Source: Corynebacterium durum
GTDB lineage: Bacteria; Actinomycetota; Actinomycetes; Mycobacteriales; Mycobacteriaceae
Reading direction: 5' to 3'
NCBI RefSeq assembly: GCF_030408675.1
Contig: NZ_CP047200.1
Coordinates: forward strand, 992,001-1,056,000
Length of the DNA stretch: 64,000 nt
A program made the position numbers and the translations under genes. Shown piece by piece: positions 1 through 8,597 of the stretch. The notes under the pieces are model-generated. The model was not told the DNA's origin. It saw nothing but the letters and a program-made list of their open reading frames with translations, and did no database searches. Every line of letters begins with the position of its first letter. The stretch's first letter is position 1.

Positions 1-1449
1 TTGCCCAGCGCTTTTGTTCAGGGGGAAATGAATACAGATGTGCTGATCAGCGCCGAGGAGGTCGAGGCGTCGGAAAGTGGGGCGGTGCAGACGCTGCGTT
101 ACCAGATTCGTCAGGAGGCGCAGTGGAGTGATGGAACGCCCATCACCGGTGCCGATTTCCGGTATTTGTGGGCGGGCATGGTGAGCACTCCCGGTGCGAT
201 TGACCCGGCACCGTACCGCGCGATCAAACAGATCCGGGTGAGCAACGGGGGGAAAACAGTCGAGGTGGATTTGTCGGAACGCGTGGCGCAGTGGCAGGTG
301 CTGTTTAATAATTTGCTGCCCAGTCACATGTTTAACACCGGAACTACCTTCGAGCAGGCGCTTGCTACCTCCATTCCGGCATCAGCTGGACGCTACATGG
401 TTCGCTCGATTGACCGCCCCCGGGGAGTGGTCACGCTGGCCCGTAACGACCGTTTCTGGGGCGCGCATCCAGCCGCGACAGAGACCCTGCAATTCCGCGA
501 GGTGCGGACCCCCACGCACGGGGCGGAAATGCTTCGCAGTGGGCAGATCAGCTTTGCAGACTTGACGCCCACGGAGACCTCACTGGAGTCGCTGGATTTG
601 CTGCCTTACACGCAGGTCCGTACCCGCGACCGCGATTCCCGGCTGGAACTCACCATGTCCGTCAACTCCCGCATCCTCTCCGACCCGGAACTCCGGCACG
701 CACTGACGCTGCTTATCGACGTCCCCCGGGTTGCGCGCCTCGCCGCCGGTCGCTCAACTAACCTGGCTACAGCGGATCCCCTGGAGCAACCCAGCGAGGA
801 GGAACGAGCCGCCGCCCGAGACACCGTGGTGCAGGCAGTGAAAGCCAAAGGCCCGCTACGGTTGGCGGTGGACGCCACCGACCAGACCGCCTCAGCCGCA
901 GCGATTACCATAGCTGACCTGCTGCGCGCTGAAGGAATTGATGTGGAGACCGTAATGGGCGATATGAAAGAGATCGCTGGGACGCAACTCCCGCGAGGTG
1001 ATGCAGATGCTGTGATCAGCTGGAACAGAGTGGGGTCTACGCCGCAAGTCATGGCCAGCCGCTACGCCTGCCCCGTAGTTCCCACCACCGTGACAGCATC
1101 AGGCACCATTCAAGCCCCCAATAGCACAGGCGATGCCAACAACGCGGGCACTTTGATGTTTTCTGGAAACCTCTCCGGTCTGTGCCTGCCCGATGTGCAA
1201 CGCAAAGTTACGGAAGCCATGGCAGGGACTGCCGCAGAAAGCGACTACACGCCCTTTTTCGAGGACATTGAGCATCGCGAACGCCTTCGGATTCCCCTCA
1301 TGGCGGACCGTCGCCTTGACGTATTAGGCAAAAACATTATTGGACCGTCGGAGGATCTTGCGCAGTGGCCAACTGGTGGTCAGGCCGGTGCGTTTGTCAC
1401 CGCACCTACATGGAAGTCCACCGGATCGATTAAAGCTGAGGATGAGTAA
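1..1449 (+). CDS. lpqW: LpqW-like substrate-binding-fold lipoprotein, 5'-truncated by the window edge
   Basis: The frame is open from the first base, so the start and the expected lipoprotein signal lie upstream; 482 residues remain. The remaining sequence has the layout of family 5 (OppA/DppA-type) extracellular solute-binding proteins, including an early segment around QWSDGTPITGADF and a later ALTLLIDVPR-type segment. It sits just upstream of mshB. In mycobacteria and corynebacteria a protein of this fold, LpqW, acts outside the membrane in phosphatidylinositol mannoside and lipoarabinomannan synthesis rather than peptide uptake. No permease or ATPase genes are adjacent, which favours the LpqW role over a transporter subunit. 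The family is clear; the LpqW assignment is inferred from position and the lack of transport partners. Confidence 0.72.
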   Translation: MPSAFVQGEMNTDVLISAEEVEASESGAVQTLRYQIRQEAQWSDGTPITGADFRYLWAGMVSTPGAIDPAPYRAIKQIRVSNGGKTVEVDLSERVAQWQVLFNNLLPSHMFNTGTTFEQALATSIPASAGRYMVRSIDRPRGVVTLARNDRFWGAHPAATETLQFREVRTPTHGAEMLRSGQISFADLTPTETSLESLDLLPYTQVRTRDRDSRLELTMSVNSRILSDPELRHALTLLIDVPRVARLAAGRSTNLATADPLEQPSEEERAAARDTVVQAVKAKGPLRLAVDATDQTASAAAITIADLLRAEGIDVETVMGDMKEIAGTQLPRGDADAVISWNRVGSTPQVMASRYACPVVPTTVTASGTIQAPNSTGDANNAGTLMFSGNLSGLCLPDVQRKVTEAMAGTAAESDYTPFFEDIEHRERLRIPLMADRRLDVLGKNIIGPSEDLAQWPTGGQAGAFVTAPTWKSTGSIKAEDE

Positions 1450-1452
1450 AGC

Positions 1453-2364
1453 ATGATGCCATCACGTGATCTGGTGGGGGCGCGCATTGTCGCGGTCCAT
1501 GCCCACCCCGACGATGAAGCAATCTGGACCGGCGGCCTACTCGCTGATGCCGCCGAGCGCGGTGCCGACGTAACCGTGGTGACCTGCACGCTTGGCGAAC
1601 AAGGCGAAGTCATCGGAGAAACCTACCAGGGGCTTGTGGCGGACGCTGCGGATCAACTTGGGGGATTACGCATTGCGGAACTACGCGAATCCTTACGCTA
1701 CCTGGGTGTTCGTGGCGAGTTTCTCGGCGGTGTTGGCCGATGGCGGGATTCCGGCATGGTGGGAGACCCCGCCAACAACCATCCCCGTGCCTTCATCAAC
1801 TCGGGTGATACCGCCGTGGAGCAGCTTGTGCACGTTCTGAAGCGTCTTCGCCCGCACGTGGTGGTCACCTACGGTCCCGATGGCGGATATGGGCACCCTG
1901 ACCATATCCGTGCCCACGAGATCACCCACGCGGCGATCCCTCGCCTCCCAGAGGAAGAACAACCTCAGCGGATTGTGTGGGCCGTTACGAGCCGTGAGGA
2001 TGTGGATCACGGGCTTGCCGCCATCGCGACCATTCCCGAAGGATGGCGGTGGCCAGGGGAGGGGGATATCGCAGCTGTAGAGCACTCCGACTTTGTATTG
2101 CCCCTTAATGAGGTCGCCTATTCAGCTAAGCTTCGCGCGATGAAAGCTCACGCTACCCAGTTGTGGATCGCCGATGGGGAGGTCTCTCACACCAACCCGC
2201 ATGCAGCCCGAGCAACTGTCACTGACACGACGGCTGCCCCCACTGTGTTCGCCTTGAGTAACTTGATCGCCCAGCCGCTACCAGCCAGAGAACACTACCA
2301 ACTGGGATACGGGCTACCCTGTGGCGCGTCCGATACCAGCATCATGGCAGGATTGTCATGGTGA
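1453..2364 (+). CDS. mshB: Mycothiol biosynthesis deacetylase MshB
   Basis: This encodes N-acetyl-1-D-myo-inositol-2-amino-2-deoxy-alpha-D-glucopyranoside deacetylase, the zinc enzyme that frees the glucosamine amine of the mycothiol precursor. The LmbE/PIG-L signature AHPDDE is at residues 17-22 and a GHPDH motif at 147-151. By homology the zinc ligands are H18, D21 and H151, with D20 as catalytic base. The length (303 aa) fits the family. It starts 3 bases after the LpqW-like stop, and its own last 7 bases overlap the next gene, so the three are probably co-transcribed. ATG at 1456 is an alternative start one codon later. Mycothiol is the main low-molecular-weight thiol of actinobacteria, so this gene also supports the taxonomic placement. 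Confidence 0.93.
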   Translation: MMPSRDLVGARIVAVHAHPDDEAIWTGGLLADAAERGADVTVVTCTLGEQGEVIGETYQGLVADAADQLGGLRIAELRESLRYLGVRGEFLGGVGRWRDSGMVGDPANNHPRAFINSGDTAVEQLVHVLKRLRPHVVVTYGPDGGYGHPDHIRAHEITHAAIPRLPEEEQPQRIVWAVTSREDVDHGLAAIATIPEGWRWPGEGDIAAVEHSDFVLPLNEVAYSAKLRAMKAHATQLWIADGEVSHTNPHAARATVTDTTAAPTVFALSNLIAQPLPAREHYQLGYGLPCGASDTSIMAGLSW

Positions 2365-2783
2365 GCGAAACAACCAGTGAGGACACAACCAGCACTACAC
2401 CCTACGTGTACACCGGTTTTTCCAAGTTAGAAGCAGCTTTTGGGCTGTTCTGGTTGTCGCTCGGGGCCATTGTGTCTCTGGTGCTGGAAGTCATCTACCT
2501 CACTGCGTGGTTGTCGCTGCCTGGCGGCGGGGCGGTTGTGTTCCCCCTTTCCATCCTCATCGCGTTCTTGTTCAACCAGGTGCTGTCCAAGACAGCGCTA
2601 TTGTGGACAAAGAATAAAATTGTGGCAGCCATCCCCATCATGGTCTGGCTCGCAGGGTTCCTCGCGTTTGCCGTGAATGACGGTGTAAAAGGGGATATCC
2701 TAGTCGGGGCGGACGTGCGTGGACTTTTGCTCCTTGTCGCCGGGTTGGCTGGTGGCAGTTGGCCCCTTACCCTGAAAAAATGA
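2358..2783 (+). CDS. Small four-helix membrane protein downstream of mshB
   Basis: This 141-aa protein has a short Thr/Ser-rich cytosolic-type N-terminus followed by about four hydrophobic segments (near residues 27-52, 58-75, 91-106 and 119-135). It starts inside the mshB stop region (7-base overlap), which implies translational coupling. No family motif is recognisable. Proteins of this size and position are conserved next to mshB in corynebacteria, but their role is unknown to me. GTG at 2361 is an equally possible start. Confidence 0.75.
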   Translation: MVSETTSEDTTSTTPYVYTGFSKLEAAFGLFWLSLGAIVSLVLEVIYLTAWLSLPGGGAVVFPLSILIAFLFNQVLSKTALLWTKNKIVAAIPIMVWLAGFLAFAVNDGVKGDILVGADVRGLLLLVAGLAGGSWPLTLKK

Positions 2784-2839
2784 CAGAATAATATTCATTC
2801 ACCTACTTGAGACTCTCTTCCTGGAGACTAAAAACTGAA

Positions 2840-3163
2840 ATGACTTACGTAATCGCACAGCCCTGCGTTGACGTTATGGACCGAGCCTGCGTTGAAGAAT
2901 GCCCCGTGGACTGCATCTACGAAGGCAAACGCTCCCTCTACATTCACCCTGATGAGTGTGTGGACTGTGGAGCCTGCGAGCCGGTGTGCCCAACCGAAGC
3001 CATCTTCTATGAAGACGACGTGCCGGACGAATGGGTTGATTACCTTGACGCCAACGCTGCCTTCTTTGACGACCTCGGCTCACCTGGTGGTGCCGCAAAA
3101 ACCGGCCCCCAAGATTTCGACCCGCCGCTCGTTGCAGAGCTGCCCCCACAAGTGGAGGACTAA
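2840..3163 (+). CDS. fdxC: 7Fe ferredoxin FdxC
   Basis: This 107-aa ferredoxin has two cysteine clusters: C9, C17, C21, C25 and C40, C43, C46, C50. The first cluster has the wider spacing typical of a [3Fe-4S]/[4Fe-4S] seven-iron ferredoxin of the actinobacterial FdxA/FdxC type, and the acidic C-terminal extension is normal for it. The ATG at 2840 gives the conserved MTYVIAQPC start; a longer frame from 2807 adds residues not seen in the family. Its stop codon overlaps the dapC start by one base (TAATG), a linkage also known in M. tuberculosis (Rv1177-Rv1178). It is an electron carrier in the cytosol; its redox partner is not identifiable here. Confidence 0.92.
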   Translation: MTYVIAQPCVDVMDRACVEECPVDCIYEGKRSLYIHPDECVDCGACEPVCPTEAIFYEDDVPDEWVDYLDANAAFFDDLGSPGGAAKTGPQDFDPPLVAELPPQVED

Positions 3164-4293
3164 TGACACCCCCGGCACGCACGCCGCTTGGCGCCCACCT
3201 TCCAGACTTTCCCTGGGATACTCTCGCTGAGGCCAAAGCCACCGCCGAACAACACCCCGACGGCATCGTCAACCTTTCGGTTGGCACCCCTGTCGACGAG
3301 GTGGCCCCGAGTATCCAACAGGCGCTCGCCGACGCGGCGGCGGAGCCGGGCTATCCCCAAACTGTGGGAACCCCTGAGCTTCGACGTGCCATCGTGGAAT
3401 GGCTGGAGCGTCGATACGCGGTGACCGGGCTGGACGAGAGCAATGTGCTTCCCGTTATTGGCACCAAAGAAGCCATCGCACTCATGCCTACCCACCTCGG
3501 CGTGGGGCCAGGGCACACTGTGGTCATCCCCGAAGTTGCCTACCCTACGTACGAAGTTGCGGCATTGGTGTCAGGTGCGCGCCCGCAGCGTGCCGACTCT
3601 CTGATGCAACTCGGACCCGCGTCGCCGACCTTCATGTTCATCAACACCCCCTCCAACCCCACGGGAAAAATCCTGGGGCTCGGGCACCTGCGTAAAGTTG
3701 TTGACTGGGCGCACCAACGCGGCACCATCGTCGCCTCCGACGAATGCTACATCGGCCTGGGCTGGGAAGGGGAACCCCTCTCCATCCTCAACCCCGACGT
3801 AAACGACGGAAACATCACCGGTCTGCTGGCCATCCACTCTCTTTCCAAATCCTCCAACCTGGCGTCTTACCGCGCCGGTTTCATCGCAGGTGATGCCGCA
3901 CTCATCGCCGAACTTCTTGAAGTCCGCAGGCACAACGGACTCATGGTGCCCCGACCCATCCAAGCAGCGATGATCGCCGCGCTTAACGACGACACACAGG
4001 AAGCCATCCAACGCACCCGCTATGCCGCACGACGCGCCAAACTCAAAGCGGCACTTGAAAGCGCTGGATTTACCATCGACAACTCCGAAGCCGGGCTGTA
4101 CCTGTGGGCAACCCTCGGCGAACCTGCCCGCGACACCGTGGACCGTCTGGCGCGGCTCGGTATTCTTGTCGCACCTGGTGATTTTTATGGTCCACGTGGA
4201 AGTTCGCACATACGCATGGCACTGACAGGAACTGACGAGCGTATTGACGCCGCCGTGACCCGGCTGGCCACATTCGATCATTCCCGCAGCTAG
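3163..4293 (+). CDS. dapC: N-succinyldiaminopimelate aminotransferase DapC
   Basis: This is a class I/II PLP-dependent aminotransferase of 376 aa. The PLP lysine is K229 in the SLSKSSN motif, and the substrate-binding region includes INTPSNPTGK and DECYIGLGWEG. In the succinylase branch of lysine and meso-diaminopimelate synthesis, DapC converts N-succinyl-2-amino-6-ketopimelate to N-succinyl-LL-diaminopimelate with glutamate as donor. It is coupled to fdxC by a one-base overlap. dapD and dapE follow within 5 kb, supporting DapC over a generic aminotransferase. The length is normal for the actinobacterial form. Confidence 0.92.
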   Translation: MTPPARTPLGAHLPDFPWDTLAEAKATAEQHPDGIVNLSVGTPVDEVAPSIQQALADAAAEPGYPQTVGTPELRRAIVEWLERRYAVTGLDESNVLPVIGTKEAIALMPTHLGVGPGHTVVIPEVAYPTYEVAALVSGARPQRADSLMQLGPASPTFMFINTPSNPTGKILGLGHLRKVVDWAHQRGTIVASDECYIGLGWEGEPLSILNPDVNDGNITGLLAIHSLSKSSNLASYRAGFIAGDAALIAELLEVRRHNGLMVPRPIQAAMIAALNDDTQEAIQRTRYAARRAKLKAALESAGFTIDNSEAGLYLWATLGEPARDTVDRLARLGILVAPGDFYGPRGSSHIRMALTGTDERIDAAVTRLATFDHSRS

Positions 4294-4302
4294 CACGTGT
4301 GC

Positions 4303-4338
4303 GTATCAGTGTGAGATGTCATGCAGATGACCTGATAC
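4303..4338. other. Nested inverted repeat downstream of dapC
   Basis: Outer arms GTATCAG (4303-4309) and CTGATAC (4332-4338) enclose an inner perfect hairpin, GTCAT (4318-4322) and ATGAC (4327-4331) with a GCAG loop. No T-tract follows, so it is not a classical intrinsic terminator. It could be a weak terminator, an RNA-stability element or an operator for the GtrA-family gene that follows. Confidence 0.4.
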
Positions 4339-4418
4339 GAGACGCGTGAGGGTAAGATTAAGTTTTCTATTAATTGTTCATGATGGACCATCGGTAGTGG
4401 AAAGCCTGGGAGTGACGC

Positions 4419-4955
4419 GTGGAAAAATACCGCAATAGCATCAGACAATTCCTCAAATTTGGGATTGTCGGTGGCTCAGGCACCATCGTGAACCTCGTGA
4501 TCACTGTCCTGGCCAAGAAAATTAGCTGGTGGACTGCTCAGATCAGCGAGCATGACGTGGCCATGAACCTGTTTGGTTCCCAGTTCAACATCCGGTGGTT
4601 CAATATTTTCGCCATCATTGCATTCCTGGTGGCCAACCTCTGGAACTTTCAGATCAACCGTATGTGGACGTTCAAAGCCCACGGTGGTGGCAGCTGGTTC
4701 AAGGAGTTTTTCTCATTTCTCCTCGCCGGAATCGGTGCACTATGCGTGACCCAGATTATGCTCGTTTTGCTGATGAACCCCACTTCGCCGTTGGCGCTTC
4801 CCTCCGGTATTTTTGATGATTCGACAGGGTTCCGCACTAAGTTTTACTGGGCTAGCGCGTTGTCCATCATCGTCGCCATGCCTGTGAATTTTATTATCAA
4901 CAAGCTATGGACGTTCCGTGGCCATAAGGTCGTGGCCACGGAAGACCCCTCCTAA
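4419..4955 (+). CDS. GtrA-family polytopic membrane protein
   Basis: The 178-aa product begins with a short basic segment and the characteristic FLKFGIVGGSGTIVN stretch of the GtrA/DPMS superfamily. It has four predicted membrane spans and the paired NFxxNRMWTF and NFIINKLWTF motifs at the end of spans 2 and 4. GtrA-type proteins are linked to movement of polyprenyl-phosphate-linked sugars across the membrane during cell-wall or glycan assembly. The GTG start is preceded by GGGAG at a suitable distance. The gene converges on dapD with only 10 bases between the stops. The family is secure; the substrate is unknown. Confidence 0.85.
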   Translation: MEKYRNSIRQFLKFGIVGGSGTIVNLVITVLAKKISWWTAQISEHDVAMNLFGSQFNIRWFNIFAIIAFLVANLWNFQINRMWTFKAHGGGSWFKEFFSFLLAGIGALCVTQIMLVLLMNPTSPLALPSGIFDDSTGFRTKFYWASALSIIVAMPVNFIINKLWTFRGHKVVATEDPS

Positions 4956-4965
4956 TGGATGCCCT

Positions 4966-5940
4966 TTAGTTTGCGTGCAAGTCCGCGTTCAATTCCACGG
5001 CCTCAGACTTCCACGGCACCGCTTCCACCGTCCCGGTGAGAGAGTTCCTGCGGAACAACACATTGGAGGCACCAGACAGATCTAGCGCTTTCACTGCAGC
5101 ACCGTCATCCACTCCAAGTGCTGCGGCAACAGAACCGACGGCTGTCACTTTGGTCCCTGCGGTGACGTACAGCCCTGCCTCAACAACACAGTCGTTTCCT
5201 AGGGAGATGCCCAGACCAGCGTTCGCACCAAGAAGGCAGCGTTCCCCAATAGAGATAACCTGCTTTCCACCGCCCGATAGGGTGCCCATGATGGACGCAC
5301 CACCGCCAATATCGGAACCTTCGCCCACCACGACGCCGCCGGAAATACGGCCCTCCACCATGGAATGGCCCAGGGTGCCAGCGTTGAAGTTCACAAAACC
5401 CTCATGCATCACGGTTGTGCCTTCGGCAAGGTGGGCGCCCAGACGCACGCGGTCCGCATCACCAATGCGGACACCTGACGGCACTACATAGTCCACCATG
5501 CGTGGGAATTTGTCGATCGAATAGACAGTCACTGGTCCGCGCCTGGACAGCCGTGCCCTCGTGTGCTCGAAGTTCTGCACAGGGCAGGGGCCGAAGTTCG
5601 TCCATACCACGTTGGCGAGCAGCCCGAATACCCCATCCAGGTTCAACCCATGTGGCTGAACCGCACGGTGGGAGAGGAGGTGAAGCCGCAGGTAAGCATC
5701 GTGGGCGTCAATCGGGGCGTCGTCAAGTGAGGAAATCTCGGTGCGGATTGACTTTCGGGTGGTGCCGCGGTCCTCGTCTTCGCCGATGAGGGCGATAAGT
5801 TCGCCAGGAGTGTCATAGAGCGTGAGGTGGGTGGTGCCGGCGGTGGCATTATCAACAAATCTGAAGGAGGGGAACCAGCAATCTAGGACGGTTCCGTTCG
5901 CGTCATAAGTGGCCAGGCCAGTGGCAAGTACAGCAGTCAT
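4966..5940 (-). CDS. dapD: Tetrahydrodipicolinate N-succinyltransferase DapD
   Basis: DapD transfers succinyl from succinyl-CoA to tetrahydrodipicolinate, the first step of the succinylase branch to lysine and diaminopimelate. The 324-aa protein is the actinobacterial form, with an N-terminal domain followed by a left-handed parallel beta-helix of hexapeptide repeats. It retains the segment [18 protein letters not shown], whose Glu corresponds to the catalytic acid in M. tuberculosis DapD, and the CoA-binding stretch [17 protein letters not shown]. The start lies 5 bases after the aroP stop on the same strand, so it is probably read from a transcript that also carries aroP. A second, more divergent homologue lies at 7427-8527. 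Confidence 0.93.
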   Translation of the reverse strand: MTAVLATGLATYDANGTVLDCWFPSFRFVDNATAGTTHLTLYDTPGELIALIGEDEDRGTTRKSIRTEISSLDDAPIDAHDAYLRLHLLSHRAVQPHGLNLDGVFGLLANVVWTNFGPCPVQNFEHTRARLSRRGPVTVYSIDKFPRMVDYVVPSGVRIGDADRVRLGAHLAEGTTVMHEGFVNFNAGTLGHSMVEGRISGGVVVGEGSDIGGGASIMGTLSGGGKQVISIGERCLLGANAGLGISLGNDCVVEAGLYVTAGTKVTAVGSVAAALGVDDGAAVKALDLSGASNVLFRRNSLTGTVEAVPWKSEAVELNADLHAN

Positions 5941-5945
5941 GGATT

Positions 5946-7322
5946 CTAAGCTACCTTACGTGGAATGAAGGAAAGGGCAACGAGGAAGGCGAAGACAATC
6001 GCAACGGAGGTCACCTGGCTGCGGGAACCCGCGTCGGACAGCATGAGCGCAATAAGCGCCAGAATGCTGATGATGGTCAGCCACGGCAACCACGGGTAGC
6101 CCCACATGCGAACCGACACGTTTCCTTCTTGCTCCAGTTCAGGGTGCAGTTTCAGGTAACTGAAACAGATCATCAACCACACCACCACCAAGCAGCCGCC
6201 CACCGCGTTGAGGAGGAAGTTCAGCAATCCCGGCGGGTTCCAGTACTGCAACCCCACAGAGACAAACGCAAAGAACATGGACAACAGCACGGCGTTGATC
6301 GGCACGCCCTGGGAGTTCGTGGTGGCAAACAGTCGTGGAGCATCCCCTCGTTGCGACAATGAGCGGCACAGTCGGGAAGTCGCGTAAATCTGCGCGTTAA
6401 ATGCAGAGAGCAACGCCAGCACAATCACCGCTTCCATGAACCCCACAATTGCGGGCACATCCGCCATGCGCAAGATAATGGTGAATGGTGATTCTGCAGC
6501 AGACTCGGCACCATTGATCTGGTCGTAGGGAAGCAGGAAGCAAATCACAAGCACTGATCCCAAATAGAACAGCGAAATCCGCCAAATTACCGAGCGTACA
6601 GCAACGGCAATGGATGATGTTGGATTTTCAGATTCCGCGGCAGCAATAGTGATAATCTCGATTCCGCCAAAGGCGAATGCCACTGCTAGCAAACCAGCGG
6701 CAACACCAGGAATGCCATTGGGCATGAAGCCAGACTTGCCGATGAAATTATCAAGCCCTACGGCTGAATGCCCAGGAAGCAGTCCAAAAATAAGTAATAC
6801 GCCCACAACCAGGAAAAATATAATCACGGCGACTTTGACAAAAGCGAACCAGAATTCAAACTCTCCGAAGCCGCCAACCTGAGCCAGATTGATCACTGCG
6901 AAAAGTACCACGCACACCAATGCCGGGATCCATGCCGGTATCCCAAACCAATGACCCATCAGTTCCGCAGCGCCGGTCATTTCCGCCCCCATCACCATGA
7001 CCAGCAAAAACCAATACAACCATCCAGTGGAAAAACCAGCCCATCGACCGAACGCCATCTCACCATAGGTGGAGAATGACCCCGATGCCGGACGTGCTGC
7101 AGCCATTTCACCCAGCATTCGCATCACGCATACAACAATCGCCCCAGCGATTATGTAGGCCAGCAATACAGCCGGGCCTGCTGCTTTAATGCCAACACCA
7201 GTGCCCAGGAACAGGCCCGCGCCAATGGCCGACCCCAATCCCATCATGGTGAGATGCCGGGTTTTCAGGCCGGAACCTAACTGATTGTCGCCTGACTTTT
7301 CGGATGAATTCACGGAACTCAT
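5946..7322 (-). CDS. aroP: Aromatic amino acid permease AroP-type (APC superfamily)
   Basis: This is a 12-span amino acid:proton symporter of the AAT family (458 aa). The N-terminal signature [20 protein letters not shown] precedes the first span, and a [16 protein letters not shown] motif follows span 2. In C. glutamicum the aroP gene for phenylalanine, tyrosine and tryptophan uptake lies beside dapE/dapD, so name and position agree. It is transcribed with dapD (5-base gap). The terminator-like hairpin at about 7359-7393 separates it from the dapD-like gene upstream. Substrate specificity is inferred from synteny; the AAT family also contains proline, lysine and GABA carriers. Confidence 0.82.
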   Translation of the reverse strand: MSSVNSSEKSGDNQLGSGLKTRHLTMMGLGSAIGAGLFLGTGVGIKAAGPAVLLAYIIAGAIVVCVMRMLGEMAAARPASGSFSTYGEMAFGRWAGFSTGWLYWFLLVMVMGAEMTGAAELMGHWFGIPAWIPALVCVVLFAVINLAQVGGFGEFEFWFAFVKVAVIIFFLVVGVLLIFGLLPGHSAVGLDNFIGKSGFMPNGIPGVAAGLLAVAFAFGGIEIITIAAAESENPTSSIAVAVRSVIWRISLFYLGSVLVICFLLPYDQINGAESAAESPFTIILRMADVPAIVGFMEAVIVLALLSAFNAQIYATSRLCRSLSQRGDAPRLFATTNSQGVPINAVLLSMFFAFVSVGLQYWNPPGLLNFLLNAVGGCLVVVWLMICFSYLKLHPELEQEGNVSVRMWGYPWLPWLTIISILALIALMLSDAGSRSQVTSVAIVFAFLVALSFIPRKVA

Positions 7323-7358
7323 GCAAGCAGTCTATAGCCCATGCCACAAGAACACAGC

Positions 7359-7393
7359 AAAAAGGCCCAGAAACTGTAAGAGCGTTCTGGGCC
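7359..7393 (-). terminator. Intrinsic terminator after the dapD-like gene
   Basis: GGCCCAGAA (7364-7372) pairs perfectly with TTCTGGGCC (7385-7393) across a 12-base loop. On the minus strand the stem is followed by a run of five T residues (7359-7363 read in reverse). It lies just beyond the stop of the minus-strand dapD-like gene and before aroP. Confidence 0.85.
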
Positions 7394-7426
7394 GGTATAC
7401 ATACACGCCAGCAATCAGTATGCAGG

Positions 7427-8527
7427 CTAGCGCCTGGTGCGTTTTGTGGTCTTTCTTGCGCGTGTTTTCTTTGTACGGGGTTCCTTGGCTTCTGTGGTTG
7501 TAGGCTCAGCCTTCGCGCGGCGGCTACTGCGGCTGCCCTGGTTGCTTTGTCCGCTGCTACCTGTGCTGGTGGTATCGGCAACTTTGCGCGCTACCGGTTC
7601 CACGTTTCCTGGCTCATGGACGATGGACCAACCATCTTCACCAGCGATGGTGCTGGCGGGGGCGAGGCGGTCGTCGTCAGCAAAATACAGTGTTGTGTCG
7701 GGTTCGATGAGTAGATTCGGTCCGAGAAGGCAGTTGTCTCCGAGGGACAATTCCATGAGCGTTGAATTTACCCCCAAAACGGTGGACGCACCCACGTGTA
7801 GTGCTGGGCGGTCGCCGTTGGACAGTGCATTGGACACTACGGATGAGTCGTGCTGCAAAACGGCGCCTTCCCCGACCGTGACGCCCGAGTACAAGCATCC
7901 TTCCACGGTCGCGGGCCCCAGCGTGCCCGCGTTGAAGGAGACAAAACCTTCCCGCAGCACCTCTGTCCCCGAAGCAAGATAGGCTCCCAAGCGCACACGC
8001 TCAGCCTCCGCGATGCGAACACCCGTGGGAACCACATAATCCACCATGCGCGGCAGGTGGTCGATGCTATACACGTGTATCAGACCCCGAGACCGCAGCG
8101 AAGTGCGCACAAACTCAAAATTATCTGGCAGGCATGGCCCTTTGTTGGTCCACACCACGGTGGTGAGCTTCTGATACACCCCCTCCATGTTCAGCTCGTG
8201 CGGGCGTACCAGCCTGTGCGAAAGCAAGTGAAGCCGTAGATAAACATCATGCGCGTCAATGGGGGGCTGGGATAAATCGGCAATGGTGGTGCGTACGGCA
8301 ACCTGCTCAACCATGCGGTCCTCATCAAGCCGCACCAAGGACAGCATGCGAGGAGATAAGTCGTGTGCTCCTAGCCGAACTGTGCCTGGTTCCCCGATGT
8401 CCCGCCACTGGTGCGCATCGTCTGTGGATAGTTCTGGATGTGGATACCAAGTATCAAGGACAGTCCCATCCATCGCGATGTTGGCGATACCAATTGCGCT
8501 GACTCCCGTGGTGTTCATGTCTCCCAT
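7427..8527 (-). CDS. Divergent DapD-like succinyltransferase homologue with basic C-terminal tail
   Basis: The protein (about 366 aa) aligns by eye with DapD over its whole length: TVLDTWYPHPE near the start, [17 protein letters not shown] followed by NFE, MVDYVVPTGVRI, and FVSFNAGTLGPATVEG. The Glu of the VEG motif is kept, but the CoA-binding loop [12 protein letters not shown] of DapD is replaced by SVVSNALSNGDR. The last 40 or so residues are a Ser/Lys/Arg-rich low-complexity tail absent from DapD. C. glutamicum also carries a second dapD-like gene next to dapE. It may be a regulatory or acceptor-switched paralogue rather than a second DapD. ATG at 8527 is chosen; ATG at 8518 is possible but its GGGAG would be only 2 bases away. 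Confidence 0.8.
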   Translation of the reverse strand: MGDMNTTGVSAIGIANIAMDGTVLDTWYPHPELSTDDAHQWRDIGEPGTVRLGAHDLSPRMLSLVRLDEDRMVEQVAVRTTIADLSQPPIDAHDVYLRLHLLSHRLVRPHELNMEGVYQKLTTVVWTNKGPCLPDNFEFVRTSLRSRGLIHVYSIDHLPRMVDYVVPTGVRIAEAERVRLGAYLASGTEVLREGFVSFNAGTLGPATVEGCLYSGVTVGEGAVLQHDSSVVSNALSNGDRPALHVGASTVLGVNSTLMELSLGDNCLLGPNLLIEPDTTLYFADDDRLAPASTIAGEDGWSIVHEPGNVEPVARKVADTTSTGSSGQSNQGSRSSRRAKAEPTTTEAKEPRTKKTRARKTTKRTRR

Positions 8528-8587
8528 GTTAGTTCCGCAAGGTGCTAAAAAATAAGTTCGGGTGTGCACATAAAAAGGTCTCCCCAG

Positions 8588-8593
8588 TAGTGT
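8588..8593 (+). promoter_or_regulatory. Possible -10 element for a leaderless dapE transcript
   Basis: TAGTGT fits the corynebacterial TAnnnT -10 consensus and ends 7 bases before the second GTG of dapE (8601). Transcription would begin at or next to that codon, leaving no room for a ribosome binding site. No convincing -35 hexamer is visible. Confidence 0.4.
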
Positions 8594-8597
8594 AGAG

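Noticed and set aside
1..3. TTG at the first base as a start codon for the LpqW-like gene
   Set aside because: The mature solute-binding fold is already under way and no signal peptide is present, so the true start must lie before the window.
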